Positions 1 through 6,401 of a DNA stretch of 15,865 nt are shown here, piece after piece. The stretch's first letter is position 1; every line of letters begins with the position of its first letter. The stretch is from Candidatus Bathyarchaeota archaeon (GTDB lineage: Archaea; Thermoproteota; Bathyarchaeia; 40CM-2-53-6). The stretch spans positions 1 to 15,865 of the forward strand of contig VBBE01000087.1 of the NCBI GenBank assembly GCA_005884605.1. The letters are read 5' to 3'. The translations under genes and the position numbers were made by a program. The notes below the pieces were generated by a model that ran no database searches, was not told the DNA's origin, and saw nothing but the letters and a program-made list of their open reading frames with translations.

Positions 1-660
1 AGAGTCGCCAAGATCGTTCTCGACCAACTAGTCAAGACACTCAAAGCAACTCCTCTGGGCTATATCTACTCAGACTACCTCCCACCTCGTCTTCTCCTCA
101 AGCCTGACGGGACATCGGACTTGATGAAGCATGAGATCTTCTACTGGATCAACAAAGACTCCGGCCCCGACCTCGTTCTATACACCGGAGACGCGCAACC
201 GATCCTACCTGAGGGGGCCTTCCGTCTCTCCGAGGCAGTTGTGAAACTCGCAGAGAAACTCGGAGTCGAAACAGTTGTGACAGTCGGCGCGTTCATCACT
301 GGCAAGATCGCTGAACATCCACAAGTCTACGGCGCCGCAAGCGAACTAGTCCTCGTCAAAGAACTCGAAGAGTTAGGCGTGAAAATCATAGACAGCGGTG
401 CGGTCACCTGGATGAACGGGCTAATCCCAGGTCTCGCAAAAGTCCGGAATCTAAAAGGCCTATTTCTCTCGGGAGAAACATCCGGCTTTATGATCGACCC
501 GCGCGCAGCAATGATAATTCTCCGGGTCCTAGTTAAGAAACTTGGATTACAAATTGACATGACGGAACTGGAAGGACAAGCGAAAGAGATCGAAACCGCG
601 CTCAAACAGGTCGGCGACAAGGACTCCGACTCTTCGGGCAGTTCTGAGTATATCGGGTGA
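1..660 (+). CDS. PAC2 family protein (proteasome assembly chaperone-like), 5'-truncated by window edge
   Basis: The frame is open from base 1, so this is the 3' part of a gene that begins outside the window; the TTG-ATG at 121-126 lies inside the conserved domain and is not the true start. The visible N-terminus (RVAKIVLDQLVKTL, then a PLGYIYSDYLPP strand) matches the region just after the glycine-rich first strand of PAC2 proteins, so perhaps 20-30 residues are missing. DLVLYTGDAQP and the LGVETVVTVGAF strand-loop are also typical of the fold. Archaeal PAC2 proteins (PbaA/PbaB type) are linked to proteasome assembly or gating; this copy's exact role is unknown. The C-terminus is a Ser/Asp-rich tail ending E-Y-I-G. 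A DNA methyltransferase gene starts 1 nt after the stop, so the two are probably cotranscribed. Family assignment is fairly secure, function is inferred. Confidence 0.85.
   Translation, partial: RVAKIVLDQLVKTLKATPLGYIYSDYLPPRLLLKPDGTSDLMKHEIFYWINKDSGPDLVLYTGDAQPILPEGAFRLSEAVVKLAEKLGVETVVTVGAFITGKIAEHPQVYGAASELVLVKELEELGVKIIDSGAVTWMNGLIPGLAKVRNLKGLFLSGETSGFMIDPRAAMIILRVLVKKLGLQIDMTELEGQAKEIETALKQVGDKDSDSSGSSEYIG
656..660 (+). promoter_or_regulatory. Shine-Dalgarno site GGTGA for the DNA methyltransferase
   Basis: GGTGA fits the archaeal 16S 3' end and overlaps the TGA stop of the PAC2 gene. It sits one base before the ATG at 662, which is close spacing; it suggests translational coupling between the two cistrons. 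Confidence 0.45.
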
Positions 661-661
661 C

Positions 662-1534
662 ATGAAGCTGCCTGAGACTACGGCCGATTACCGGGTAATC
701 ATCGGTGACAGCCGTCGAATGCGAGAACTGGCTGATAATTCCGTTCATCTAGTCGTCACCTCGCCACCCTACCCGATGGTTAGCATCTGGGATGATTTCT
801 TCCGGGAAGAATCCGCACAATCCTACAACCAGATGCATGACTACCTTAACGAGACGTGGAAAGAAGTGAGAAGGGTCCTAGTTCATGGTGGAATCGCCTG
901 CGTCAATATTGGCGACGCGACCCGGACAAGAGACGGGGTATTCCATCTCTATCCAAACCATTCTCGCGTGATAGAATCCTTCGAACAACTGGGCCTCGTT
1001 ACCCTCCCGTACGTTCTCTGGAAGAAGCCGACTACGAAGCCCCGCTACAAGGGAAAGGGGGCATTTCTGGGCTCAGGTTTCCTTCCACCCAACGCGTACG
1101 TAACTCTGGACATGGAGTATATTCTGATCTTTCGAAAGGGAAGCTTGAGGTCTTTCGAGCCCAAGGACCCGAAACGCTACAGCAGCAAGTTCACCAAAAA
1201 AGAGCGTGACGAATGGTTCTCGCAAGTATGGACCGTAACAGGGGCAAGACAAACGCACGACGGGTTGGAAAGGCGAGTCGCGGCGTTCCCTGAAGAAATT
1301 CCACGACGCCTGATCCGAATGTTCTCCATTGAAAGCGATCTAGTTCTAGACCCATTTCTCGGATCTGGAACCACTCTCAAAGCCGCGATGGGTCTCAACC
1401 GGCGATTCATTGGATATGAGAAGCTAGAAGACTTTTCGAGGATTATTCGCGAGCGGATGGGCCAGGAATCGGAGAGGATTCTGTTCCAAAAACAGTCTGT
1501 TGTGGAACAAATCAGTTCCGCATTAACAGCTTAG
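662..1534 (+). CDS. Site-specific DNA methyltransferase, N4-cytosine/N6-adenine type (beta-class order)
   Basis: A 290-residue SAM-dependent amino-methyltransferase. The catalytic motif IV is T-S-P-P-Y at residues 33-37, and the SAM-binding motif I, D-P-F-L-G-S-G-T-T, comes later at about 230-238. This IV-before-I order is that of beta-class enzymes. The SPPY form, rather than D/NPPY, favours N4-cytosine methylation by family precedent but does not prove it. The region H-D-G-L...F-P-E-E-I-P-R-R-L-I (about 199-218) just before motif I is also typical. It acts on double-stranded DNA, but the target site cannot be read from sequence. No restriction endonuclease is visible beside it: the upstream gene is PAC2 and downstream a convergent HAD gene overlaps its last 23 nt. 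It is thus an orphan methyltransferase as far as the window shows. The ATG start is supported by GGTGA and by the tight fit to the previous stop. Confidence 0.9.
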   Translation: MKLPETTADYRVIIGDSRRMRELADNSVHLVVTSPPYPMVSIWDDFFREESAQSYNQMHDYLNETWKEVRRVLVHGGIACVNIGDATRTRDGVFHLYPNHSRVIESFEQLGLVTLPYVLWKKPTTKPRYKGKGAFLGSGFLPPNAYVTLDMEYILIFRKGSLRSFEPKDPKRYSSKFTKKERDEWFSQVWTVTGARQTHDGLERRVAAFPEEIPRRLIRMFSIESDLVLDPFLGSGTTLKAAMGLNRRFIGYEKLEDFSRIIRERMGQESERILFQKQSVVEQISSALTA

Positions 1535-2228
1535 CGGCATCGCTCAACGAGCGAGCGAGATAGTCTGGATGCCCACCCTTCGGGCCTCGACGTTTGACAA
1601 GTATCATCATCATGCCAACTCCTTTCGCTCCTTCAATGTCGGTGTTGGGATTGTCGCCGATGTAGACGCAGTTTCTGGGTTGTAAGCCCAGTCGTTCTGC
1701 AACTAGCTTGAAGGGCTCTCTGCTCGGTTTCACGCTTGGTGTATCCTCGCCTGCCACAACTATGGCCTCTAGAGATTTGAGAAATGGTTGTTGGCGAATT
1801 CTCTTCATCTTCATTCTCGGAGTACCATCAGAATCCGAGACCATTCCAATCCTAAACCCCGCCATCTTCAGTCGATGAATCGTCAACATCGTGTCGTAGA
1901 ACAGCGGACTTGCTCCGGCGTACGCTTTCCAGTAGCGAAGAGTTGTCTCGTGGACCCAGGGACCCTTGAGCTTAGACAAGCCGCGCTGTTTGAGTAAGGT
2001 TTCCCACCAGACATCTCTGTTGTAGAGGAATTTTCGGCCATGCATTTCTAGATCGATGAGCCGGAGTTTCCGGAACAGATTCGCCTCGGAGTAGCGAATT
2101 CCTTCTTTCCTCAACCGTTTCTCGAAGATGGCAGCAACAACCCGAAGCGCCTGGCGAGCGCCCTTCTTTGACTGGATGAGCGTGTTGTCTAGATCGAAGA
2201 CGACTGCGAGGGTCTTCCTGTCGGCCAA
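1512..2228 (-). CDS. HAD superfamily hydrolase (phosphatase-like)
   Basis: This 238-residue protein carries all four HAD motifs: F-D-L-D-N-T-L with the nucleophile Asp12 and Asp14, the motif II Ser131 in GMVSDSDG, Lys167 in SVKPSREPF, and the acidic G-D-N-P-N-T-D at 191-197. A helical cap lies between motifs I and II (about residues 20-115), as in subfamily I phosphatases. The likely reaction is Mg-dependent hydrolysis of a small phosphorylated metabolite; the substrate is unknown. The start is TTG at 2228, because an in-frame TGA (2237-2235, the nitrilase stop) lies only three codons upstream. It is the last gene of the minus-strand string with the small protein, coaBC and nitrilase, six nt after the nitrilase stop. 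Its 3' end overlaps the convergent methyltransferase gene by 23 nt. Confidence 0.88.
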   Translation of the reverse strand: MADRKTLAVVFDLDNTLIQSKKGARQALRVVAAIFEKRLRKEGIRYSEANLFRKLRLIDLEMHGRKFLYNRDVWWETLLKQRGLSKLKGPWVHETTLRYWKAYAGASPLFYDTMLTIHRLKMAGFRIGMVSDSDGTPRMKMKRIRQQPFLKSLEAIVVAGEDTPSVKPSREPFKLVAERLGLQPRNCVYIGDNPNTDIEGAKGVGMMMILVKRRGPKGGHPDYLARSLSDAAKLLMRN

Positions 2229-2234
2229 TATCTT

Positions 2235-3005
2235 TCAATTCCAAACGTACGTATATGGCCGGCGATCTGCGAACCGTTCTTTACGCAGTCGAGAGTGGAG
2301 AGCGAGATCGATATCCTCAACGATTATTCCCTCTCGCCGTTCTTTGAACACGTTCATCCTTGGATGAGATATCTTCATCTTCGGGTCTTCTTTGAGACTG
2401 ACGATAATGCTTTGCCCTGTGAACAAGGGTGGCGAGTAGACGTTGGGGGCGACAACTGCTATCCGGTTTTCCAGCGACCGAATTGTGACGTACTGGTGCC
2501 AGGGCTCAACTCCGGATTTGACAATCCTCGACGGACACGTCAACAAGTCCGCACCCCTAAGCGTCAGAATTCTGGAGGCCTCCGGAAAATCAACGTCATA
2601 ACAAACCAAGACTCCAATTTTGAACCCGTCAACCGGGAAGATCTTGTAATCGTTTCCTGGACGAGCGATCTTTTTCTCGAAGTGAAACAGATGGACTTTC
2701 GGCTGTCGTCCTATGACTTCTCCGTCTCTTCCGATTACGGGGCTGTCGAGAAAAATTCGTCCCTTGACTTTCTCATAAAAAGCTCCTCCGACAACCACGA
2801 CCCCGTATTCTTCAGCGATCGATTGTAGTCCGGGAAGCGGGCTCATCGGTGGCGGAATTGTCTTCTCAGGCAACCAATGCTCTGGCAGGCAGATAATGTC
2901 CGCTTCCTTCTCAGCAGCCTGCTTTGCTTGTTTGACCGCTCGAAAGATCGTCTCTTTAACCGATGATGCTACAGGTCTGGTCTGTATTGCTGCCGCTCGA
3001 ACGAT
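2235..3005 (-). CDS. Carbon-nitrogen hydrolase (nitrilase superfamily), no canonical start codon
   Basis: All three parts of the catalytic triad are visible in one open frame: Glu in C-L-P-E-H-W-L (about residue 42), Lys in R-Q-P-K-V-H-L-F (about 103) and Cys in L-V-C-Y-D-V-D-F-P-E (about 135). The enzyme would hydrolyse a non-peptide C-N bond; the substrate is unknown. The only usual start codon near the 5' end, TTG at 2873, would remove the first strand and the catalytic Glu. The conserved N-terminus, I-V-R-A-A-A-I-Q-T-R-P, begins at 3005, but no ATG, GTG or TTG occurs in this frame upstream of it. I therefore place the start at the ATC at 3005 as a working choice: a rare start or a sequence error must be considered. 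The frame continues upstream without start or stop into the end of coaBC. The HAD gene follows six nt downstream of the stop. Confidence 0.8.
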   Translation of the reverse strand: MVRAAAIQTRPVASSVKETIFRAVKQAKQAAEKEADIICLPEHWLPEKTIPPPMSPLPGLQSIAEEYGVVVVGGAFYEKVKGRIFLDSPVIGRDGEVIGRQPKVHLFHFEKKIARPGNDYKIFPVDGFKIGVLVCYDVDFPEASRILTLRGADLLTCPSRIVKSGVEPWHQYVTIRSLENRIAVVAPNVYSPPLFTGQSIIVSLKEDPKMKISHPRMNVFKERREGIIVEDIDLALHSRLRKERFADRRPYTYVWN

Positions 3006-3034
3006 CTTCTTTGACGTTTGACGGTCCTCTGGCC

Positions 3035-4297
3035 CTAGACTTTCAGTCTCTTGACCGCAATATCCAACAGTTGGCGCGCGACTTCCCGTTTGGGCGCCAA
3101 TGAAATATGGATTACCTTCTTTCGCTCGTCTACAACAAACAGCTCGTTGGTGTCAGTCTGAAAGCCCACGCCCTCCAGCGAAACATCATTGGCGGCGACC
3201 AGATCGGCGCTTTTCTCGCTTAGGATCTCAAACGCTTCTGTCACAAGCTGCTCGTTCGACACGCCGTGCTCCGTTTTGAAGGCCACTAGAAACGCGTTCG
3301 GACTCGCATGGCGAATTTCCCGTATTATCTTCGGGGTGGCCTCTAGTTCCAGCTCCACAGTCTTCTCCTTCCTCGTGCTTAGCTTATGACCAGCAGGTTT
3401 CGAGGGCCGATAGTCGCTGGGTGCCGCTGCGGCGAAGACCAGATCGTGCTTACCCTTTTTCAACTCGCGAAGAGTGGCTTCAAGCATCTCCTCTGTTGTC
3501 TCAACTCTGACGGTCTTCACGCTAGGAGGGGGCGCTACTGAGCCAGGTCCCAGAATCAATGTTGTCTCAGCGCCCCTTGAACATGCTTCCTCCGCAATTG
3601 CAACACCCATCTTACCTGAGGAACGATTGGTGATTACTCTGACTGGGTCAATATGCTCGACTGTGGGACCAGCGGTGACTAGTACTCTATGTCCCTCAAG
3701 GTCTCTCCTCTGAGAAGAGAGCTGCGATGAGAGGCGTGTGATAACCGCCTGGACAATCTTGGCCGTCGGTGCAATCTTCGCCTTTCCCTCTACAATTTCC
3801 GGTTCTACAAATTCGACGCCTATCTTCTTGAGACGCGCAATGTTCTCCTGGACTATTGGATGATCATAGAGTGGCTCGTGCATTGCTGGCGCAATAAGAA
3901 CCGGTAACTTGGAACCAATAGCGGTCGCAGCGACTGTCGTTACTGGTGTATCGTCAATTCCCGAGGCGAGCTTCCCGATTGTGTTGGCTGTCGCGGGAGC
4001 GATGAGAACTAGATCAACATGCCCAGAACTCTTTCCAGCTAGGGCGATGTGTTCCAGTTTGCCGGTGAGCTCTCTGACCACGGGATTTCCTGTAGCCCAC
4101 TCTAGAAGATCGGATCCGATCATCTTCTCCGTCGATGGAGAGATGACTGCGTACACGTCCGCTCCATGCCTCATCAGCTCGCGCGCAATCTCGGGAACTT
4201 TGAACAAGGCAACACTACTTGACACTAGTAGCGCGATCTTCTTTCCTGAGAGTTGTGTGCCTGAGGTTCCGGTGATGTCTTTGGAGGGGTGTGTCAT
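3035..4297 (-). CDS. coaBC: Bifunctional phosphopantothenoylcysteine decarboxylase / phosphopantothenate-cysteine ligase (CoaBC, Dfp)
   Basis: This 420-residue fusion enzyme carries out two consecutive steps of coenzyme A synthesis: ligation of cysteine to 4'-phosphopantothenate (CoaB) and FMN-dependent decarboxylation to 4'-phosphopantetheine (CoaC). The CoaC flavoprotein half (about 17-195) shows a VSSSVALFKVPEIAREL first loop and helix, the probable catalytic His83 in K-L-E-H-I-A-L-A, the APATANTIGKLASG loop and the P-A-M-H-E-P-L-Y segment. The clamp reads E-I-V-E-G-K-A-K-I without the Cys of the E. coli enzyme, a form I associate with archaeal Dfp. The CoaB half (about 200-420) has VTAGPTVEHIDPVR, TNRSSGKMG at 223-231 and AAAPSDYRP near 290-298. 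The ATG start is 14 nt after the upstream small gene's stop; the nitrilase follows. Length is normal. Confidence 0.95.
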   Translation of the reverse strand: MTHPSKDITGTSGTQLSGKKIALLVSSSVALFKVPEIARELMRHGADVYAVISPSTEKMIGSDLLEWATGNPVVRELTGKLEHIALAGKSSGHVDLVLIAPATANTIGKLASGIDDTPVTTVAATAIGSKLPVLIAPAMHEPLYDHPIVQENIARLKKIGVEFVEPEIVEGKAKIAPTAKIVQAVITRLSSQLSSQRRDLEGHRVLVTAGPTVEHIDPVRVITNRSSGKMGVAIAEEACSRGAETTLILGPGSVAPPPSVKTVRVETTEEMLEATLRELKKGKHDLVFAAAAPSDYRPSKPAGHKLSTRKEKTVELELEATPKIIREIRHASPNAFLVAFKTEHGVSNEQLVTEAFEILSEKSADLVAANDVSLEGVGFQTDTNELFVVDERKKVIHISLAPKREVARQLLDIAVKRLKV

Positions 4298-4311
4298 ATC
4301 CGAACTTTTTC

Positions 4312-4590
4312 CTATTTCTTCAATTGTCCACTGTCATAGGCCCAGTCTAGAAGCTGAATGATCTCGTTGAGACTATACTTTCCAGCACTCGCGGGGATCC
4401 GTTTGAGAATGTCGGGCAGGCTCGGTAGCATGGGTCGGATGAATCCTGGAATCTTGTCATACATGGCCTGGACCCCGGAGATGATCTCCTTCGCATCTTT
4501 TTCTTCGATACTGGTTCCCTTGAGAGCTGTCTTCATACTCTTGACGCTCATTTTCCTTCCAACTTCTCCCGCTCGATCTATCTGCGACAT
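4312..4590 (-). CDS. Small protein of unknown function upstream of coaBC
   Basis: I do not recognise this 92-residue protein. It has no obvious membrane segment, metal-binding cluster or signal peptide. It begins with a basic, probably helical stretch (MSQIDRAGEVGRKMSVKSMK), then an acidic-basic helix (about 28-45), a proline-containing middle (IPGFIRPMLPSLPDILKRIP) and a C-terminal helix ending L-L-D-W-A-Y-D-S-G-Q-L-K-K. The frame is open for 25 codons upstream of the ATG but offers no ATG, GTG or TTG there, so the start at 4590 is the only standard choice. The stop lies 14 nt before the coaBC ATG, which points to cotranscription and supports a real gene. A link to coenzyme A synthesis would be guesswork. 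Confidence 0.7.
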   Translation of the reverse strand: MSQIDRAGEVGRKMSVKSMKTALKGTSIEEKDAKEIISGVQAMYDKIPGFIRPMLPSLPDILKRIPASAGKYSLNEIIQLLDWAYDSGQLKK

Positions 4591-4769
4591 ATACAGGTTC
4601 TTCAGCTCCCCGTCCGTATCCGTTCCTTGAATTGTATCCTGAGAAGGATCCTTGGATGGCCGGGTTCAATCGTTTCTAGCTTCTGTTGAGAGGTCTTCAA
4701 AGACTCTAGCGGAAACACTGCCATGCCTTGAAGCGATACGGAAGACTTTCCCGCGCCACCCTAATCAGG
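4591..4769. other. Intergenic region with short stem-loops between two minus-strand genes
   Basis: This 179-nt gap separates the membrane-protein stop from the small-protein start. It holds a bulged hairpin at about 4689-4707 (7 bp, TCAA loop) and a 5-bp hairpin ATCCT-GAGA-AGGAT near 4635-4650. The first lies about 63 nt past the membrane gene's stop and could help end that transcript. I see no clear TATA box for the small-protein operon and no tRNA. Confidence 0.3.
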
Positions 4770-5852
4770 CTAGGGCATAGAGCTTCCATCGCTACCAAAT
4801 CTTGGCAGGCCTTGCATGAGCGAATAATGCTGGGACAAGGTCCATGCCTTCCACTTTTTCCACATCTTGTTGTAGAAGAGAACTACTAGCAAGTCGTTCA
4901 GAATGACGAGGGGAAACGATGCGCTGGCAGCAATGCCGAAGATGATTATTGGAGAGATCAGTCCGAAGGCGAACGCCACTTTGTGGGCTTGGTTGAGCTG
5001 TCTTCCCATTGACCTGAAGACGACGCGAAGGAGCCACAATGAAGCGACGATGTCGAAAACCATGACGACCGGCGGGAAGAGATTGGCACCTGTCGCGAAG
5101 CCTCCTGCAAGCAACCAGATAGGAAAGAATGCTGCTCCAAGTAGGTAGAATGCTCGGGGCCTCCATCTTGGCTCTGCTCTAACAGACTTGAGAAAGTTGG
5201 CCGGCAATTTTTTCGCGGCGATTACGAGCAATGTTACTACGATACTCGATAGGAGTATTAGACCCCAAATCTCAGCGGGCCAATAGTTGACGACTACTGA
5301 AAGAAGGACGGAATCGATCGCTAACGTGAGTATGCTGATTTCTATCCCTCTAGTCGAAACAAGGCTCTTTGACTTCAGATCCGGAAAGGCCAATCCAAAG
5401 ATGAAGATTGGTAGGCCAATGCTGAAAACCGAATGGAAGATCACTAGCCCAACCGTCCAGACCCAATTGACTCCAAGCCAGTGTCCGTAGACACCTAGAT
5501 TCCCTACTACTGAGGATGTGGGATTGAACAGCGTTCGCAGTGCCAGCCCTTCTTCTACAATTCCGTACGCAGCACCCATGAGGAAGACTGATGCCCAGCC
5601 TTTGTTCCAGCGAATCTTGGCCTCCCGGATCAAAATGGCGCCTGGGCCATATAGTGCGAGGTTCGCAGCGAGAAGGAGGAAGAAGACTGGAGGGTTTAGA
5701 ACCAGGATTGACATGTTGCTCGAACCTGAGAGATACTCTGGAATCCCTGGGGTTAGGATGAGAAGGCAGAGCAAGGGATGTGTTTTGAGGAAGCTGATAA
5801 TCCGGGCTACACGCCCCTTTCTTTCCGTGACTTGTGGATACCACGTACTCAA
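4770..5852 (-). CDS. Polytopic membrane protein with an intramembrane Glu-Glu motif (CPBP-like, uncertain)
   Basis: A 360-residue, strongly hydrophobic protein with roughly eight to ten membrane segments (for example about 27-45, 52-76, 85-105, 128-155, 170-212, 235-278 and 292-328). The most notable stretch is G-A-A-Y-G-I-V-E-E-G-L-A-L-R at 93-106, with Glu100-Glu101 inside a segment. It is followed by GVYGHWLGVNWVW and by His140 in V-I-F-H-S-V-F-S-I. This recalls CPBP intramembrane proteases (EExxxR, then FxxxH), but here the Arg is four, not three, residues past the second Glu, so the assignment is tentative. The C-terminal tail is basic, then polar. The start is TTG at 5852: an in-frame stop lies seven codons upstream, and the next Met is at residue 47. 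The gene stands alone, after a perfect inverted repeat. I cannot name a substrate. Confidence 0.8.
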   Translation of the reverse strand: MSTWYPQVTERKGRVARIISFLKTHPLLCLLILTPGIPEYLSGSSNMSILVLNPPVFFLLLAANLALYGPGAILIREAKIRWNKGWASVFLMGAAYGIVEEGLALRTLFNPTSSVVGNLGVYGHWLGVNWVWTVGLVIFHSVFSIGLPIFIFGLAFPDLKSKSLVSTRGIEISILTLAIDSVLLSVVVNYWPAEIWGLILLSSIVVTLLVIAAKKLPANFLKSVRAEPRWRPRAFYLLGAAFFPIWLLAGGFATGANLFPPVVMVFDIVASLWLLRVVFRSMGRQLNQAHKVAFAFGLISPIIIFGIAASASFPLVILNDLLVVLFYNKMWKKWKAWTLSQHYSLMQGLPRFGSDGSSMP

Positions 5853-5891
5853 GGGAGATGTCTCGAGTTGCTAAGGGGAGCAGGGTCTACA

Positions 5892-5909
5892 GTATTAGGT
5901 GTCTAATAC
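5892..5909. promoter_or_regulatory. Perfect inverted repeat, candidate operator upstream of the membrane-protein gene
   Basis: GTATTAG-GTGT-CTAATAC is a 7-bp perfect inverted repeat with a 4-nt spacer. It ends 39 nt before the TTG start of the membrane-protein gene, about where an archaeal promoter would lie, and it is AT-rich like a TATA region. It may be an operator for a dimeric regulator or an RNA hairpin; sequence alone does not decide. Confidence 0.45.
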
Positions 5910-5923
5910 CGATGGGAGCATCT

Positions 5924-5941
5924 CTCCGTTACTAGACGGAG
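5924..5941. repeat. Stem-loop just past the UPF0146 stop codon
   Basis: CTCCGT and ACGGAG form a 6-bp perfect stem around a 6-nt loop. It begins 12 nt past the UPF0146 stop on the minus strand, so it may protect or end the rpl10e-ppsA-UPF0146 message. No poly-T tract follows, so it is not a clear terminator. Confidence 0.3.
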
Positions 5942-5953
5942 CTGTCCTATCTA

Positions 5954-6379
5954 TCAAATGCGTTTGTCTAAGAGCCAACCGACGATCCTCCCATGGACAA
6001 CGAGTTCTCGCCACTTGTCCTGCTGGAGATCGTGCCTTTCGTCGCTTATTGGAACGATTAAGAGATCTGCCCCGATTCCATTTGCCAGCTTCTCCAGCCC
6101 TGGTAAGATCTCGCCTGGTGGATGGAGAGAGTAGACGAGGGATGCGCCTTGGTATAGTTTGAGGCTTGGAAACATCACGTCATCCGCGATGGCTCTGATT
6201 CGTCTGGATTTTCTTGAGCGCACCCATGACTCATCCTTGTCGGTTACGAGGATTTCCGCTCGAGGTAGAGCTTTGGATATTCGCTCGGCCACGTCCATCC
6301 TGTGGCCTACTCCGACTTCTATGATTTTTCTGGCGTCGCTGTAGTTCTGTTTGATCCAGTCTATGAGCTGTTCGAACAA
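5954..6379 (-). CDS. UPF0146 family protein (methyltransferase-like fold)
   Basis: This 141-residue protein matches the archaeal UPF0146 family: a short helix, then K-I-I-E-V-G-V-G-H-R-M-D-V-A (residues 18-31), a ILVTDKDE strand, a D-D-V-M-F-P segment, the hallmark G-A-S-L-V-Y-S-L-H-P-P-G-E-I, and G-A-D-L-L-I-V-P-I near the end. The pattern is that of a shortened Rossmann methyltransferase, but no activity is established for the family to my knowledge. The start is TTG at 6379, 22 nt after the ppsA stop; the frame upstream has no better start. It is the last gene after rpl10e and ppsA. The context of a ribosomal protein gene hints at, but does not show, a role in RNA or translation. Confidence 0.88.
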   Translation of the reverse strand: MFEQLIDWIKQNYSDARKIIEVGVGHRMDVAERISKALPRAEILVTDKDESWVRSRKSRRIRAIADDVMFPSLKLYQGASLVYSLHPPGEILPGLEKLANGIGADLLIVPISDERHDLQQDKWRELVVHGRIVGWLLDKRI

Positions 6380-6401
6380 AATTCTGGATAGATTCCGGGG
6401 A

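Noticed and set aside
121..126. TTG-ATG as the start of the PAC2 gene
   Set aside because: The frame is open to base 1 and encodes conserved PAC2 sequence upstream of this point.
2295..2828. 177-codon plus-strand open frame
   Set aside because: It lies antisense to the nitrilase, has no recognisable domain, and the minus-strand frame carries the full catalytic triad.
2235..2873. Short 212-residue version of the first nitrilase
   Set aside because: It would lack the first strand and the catalytic Glu, which are encoded in frame just upstream.
3035..3060. Programmed -1 frameshift fusing CoaBC to the nitrilase
   Set aside because: The frames have the right relation, but there is no slippery heptamer near the coaBC stop; kept only as a remote option in the finding on the start codon.
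4655..4690. tRNA T-arm (GGTTCAATC)
   Set aside because: The flanking five-base arms do not pair and no acceptor or anticodon arms can be drawn.
5350..5844. 164-codon minus-strand open frame within the membrane-protein gene
   Set aside because: Shifted frame of the membrane protein, with no domain and low-complexity-like composition.
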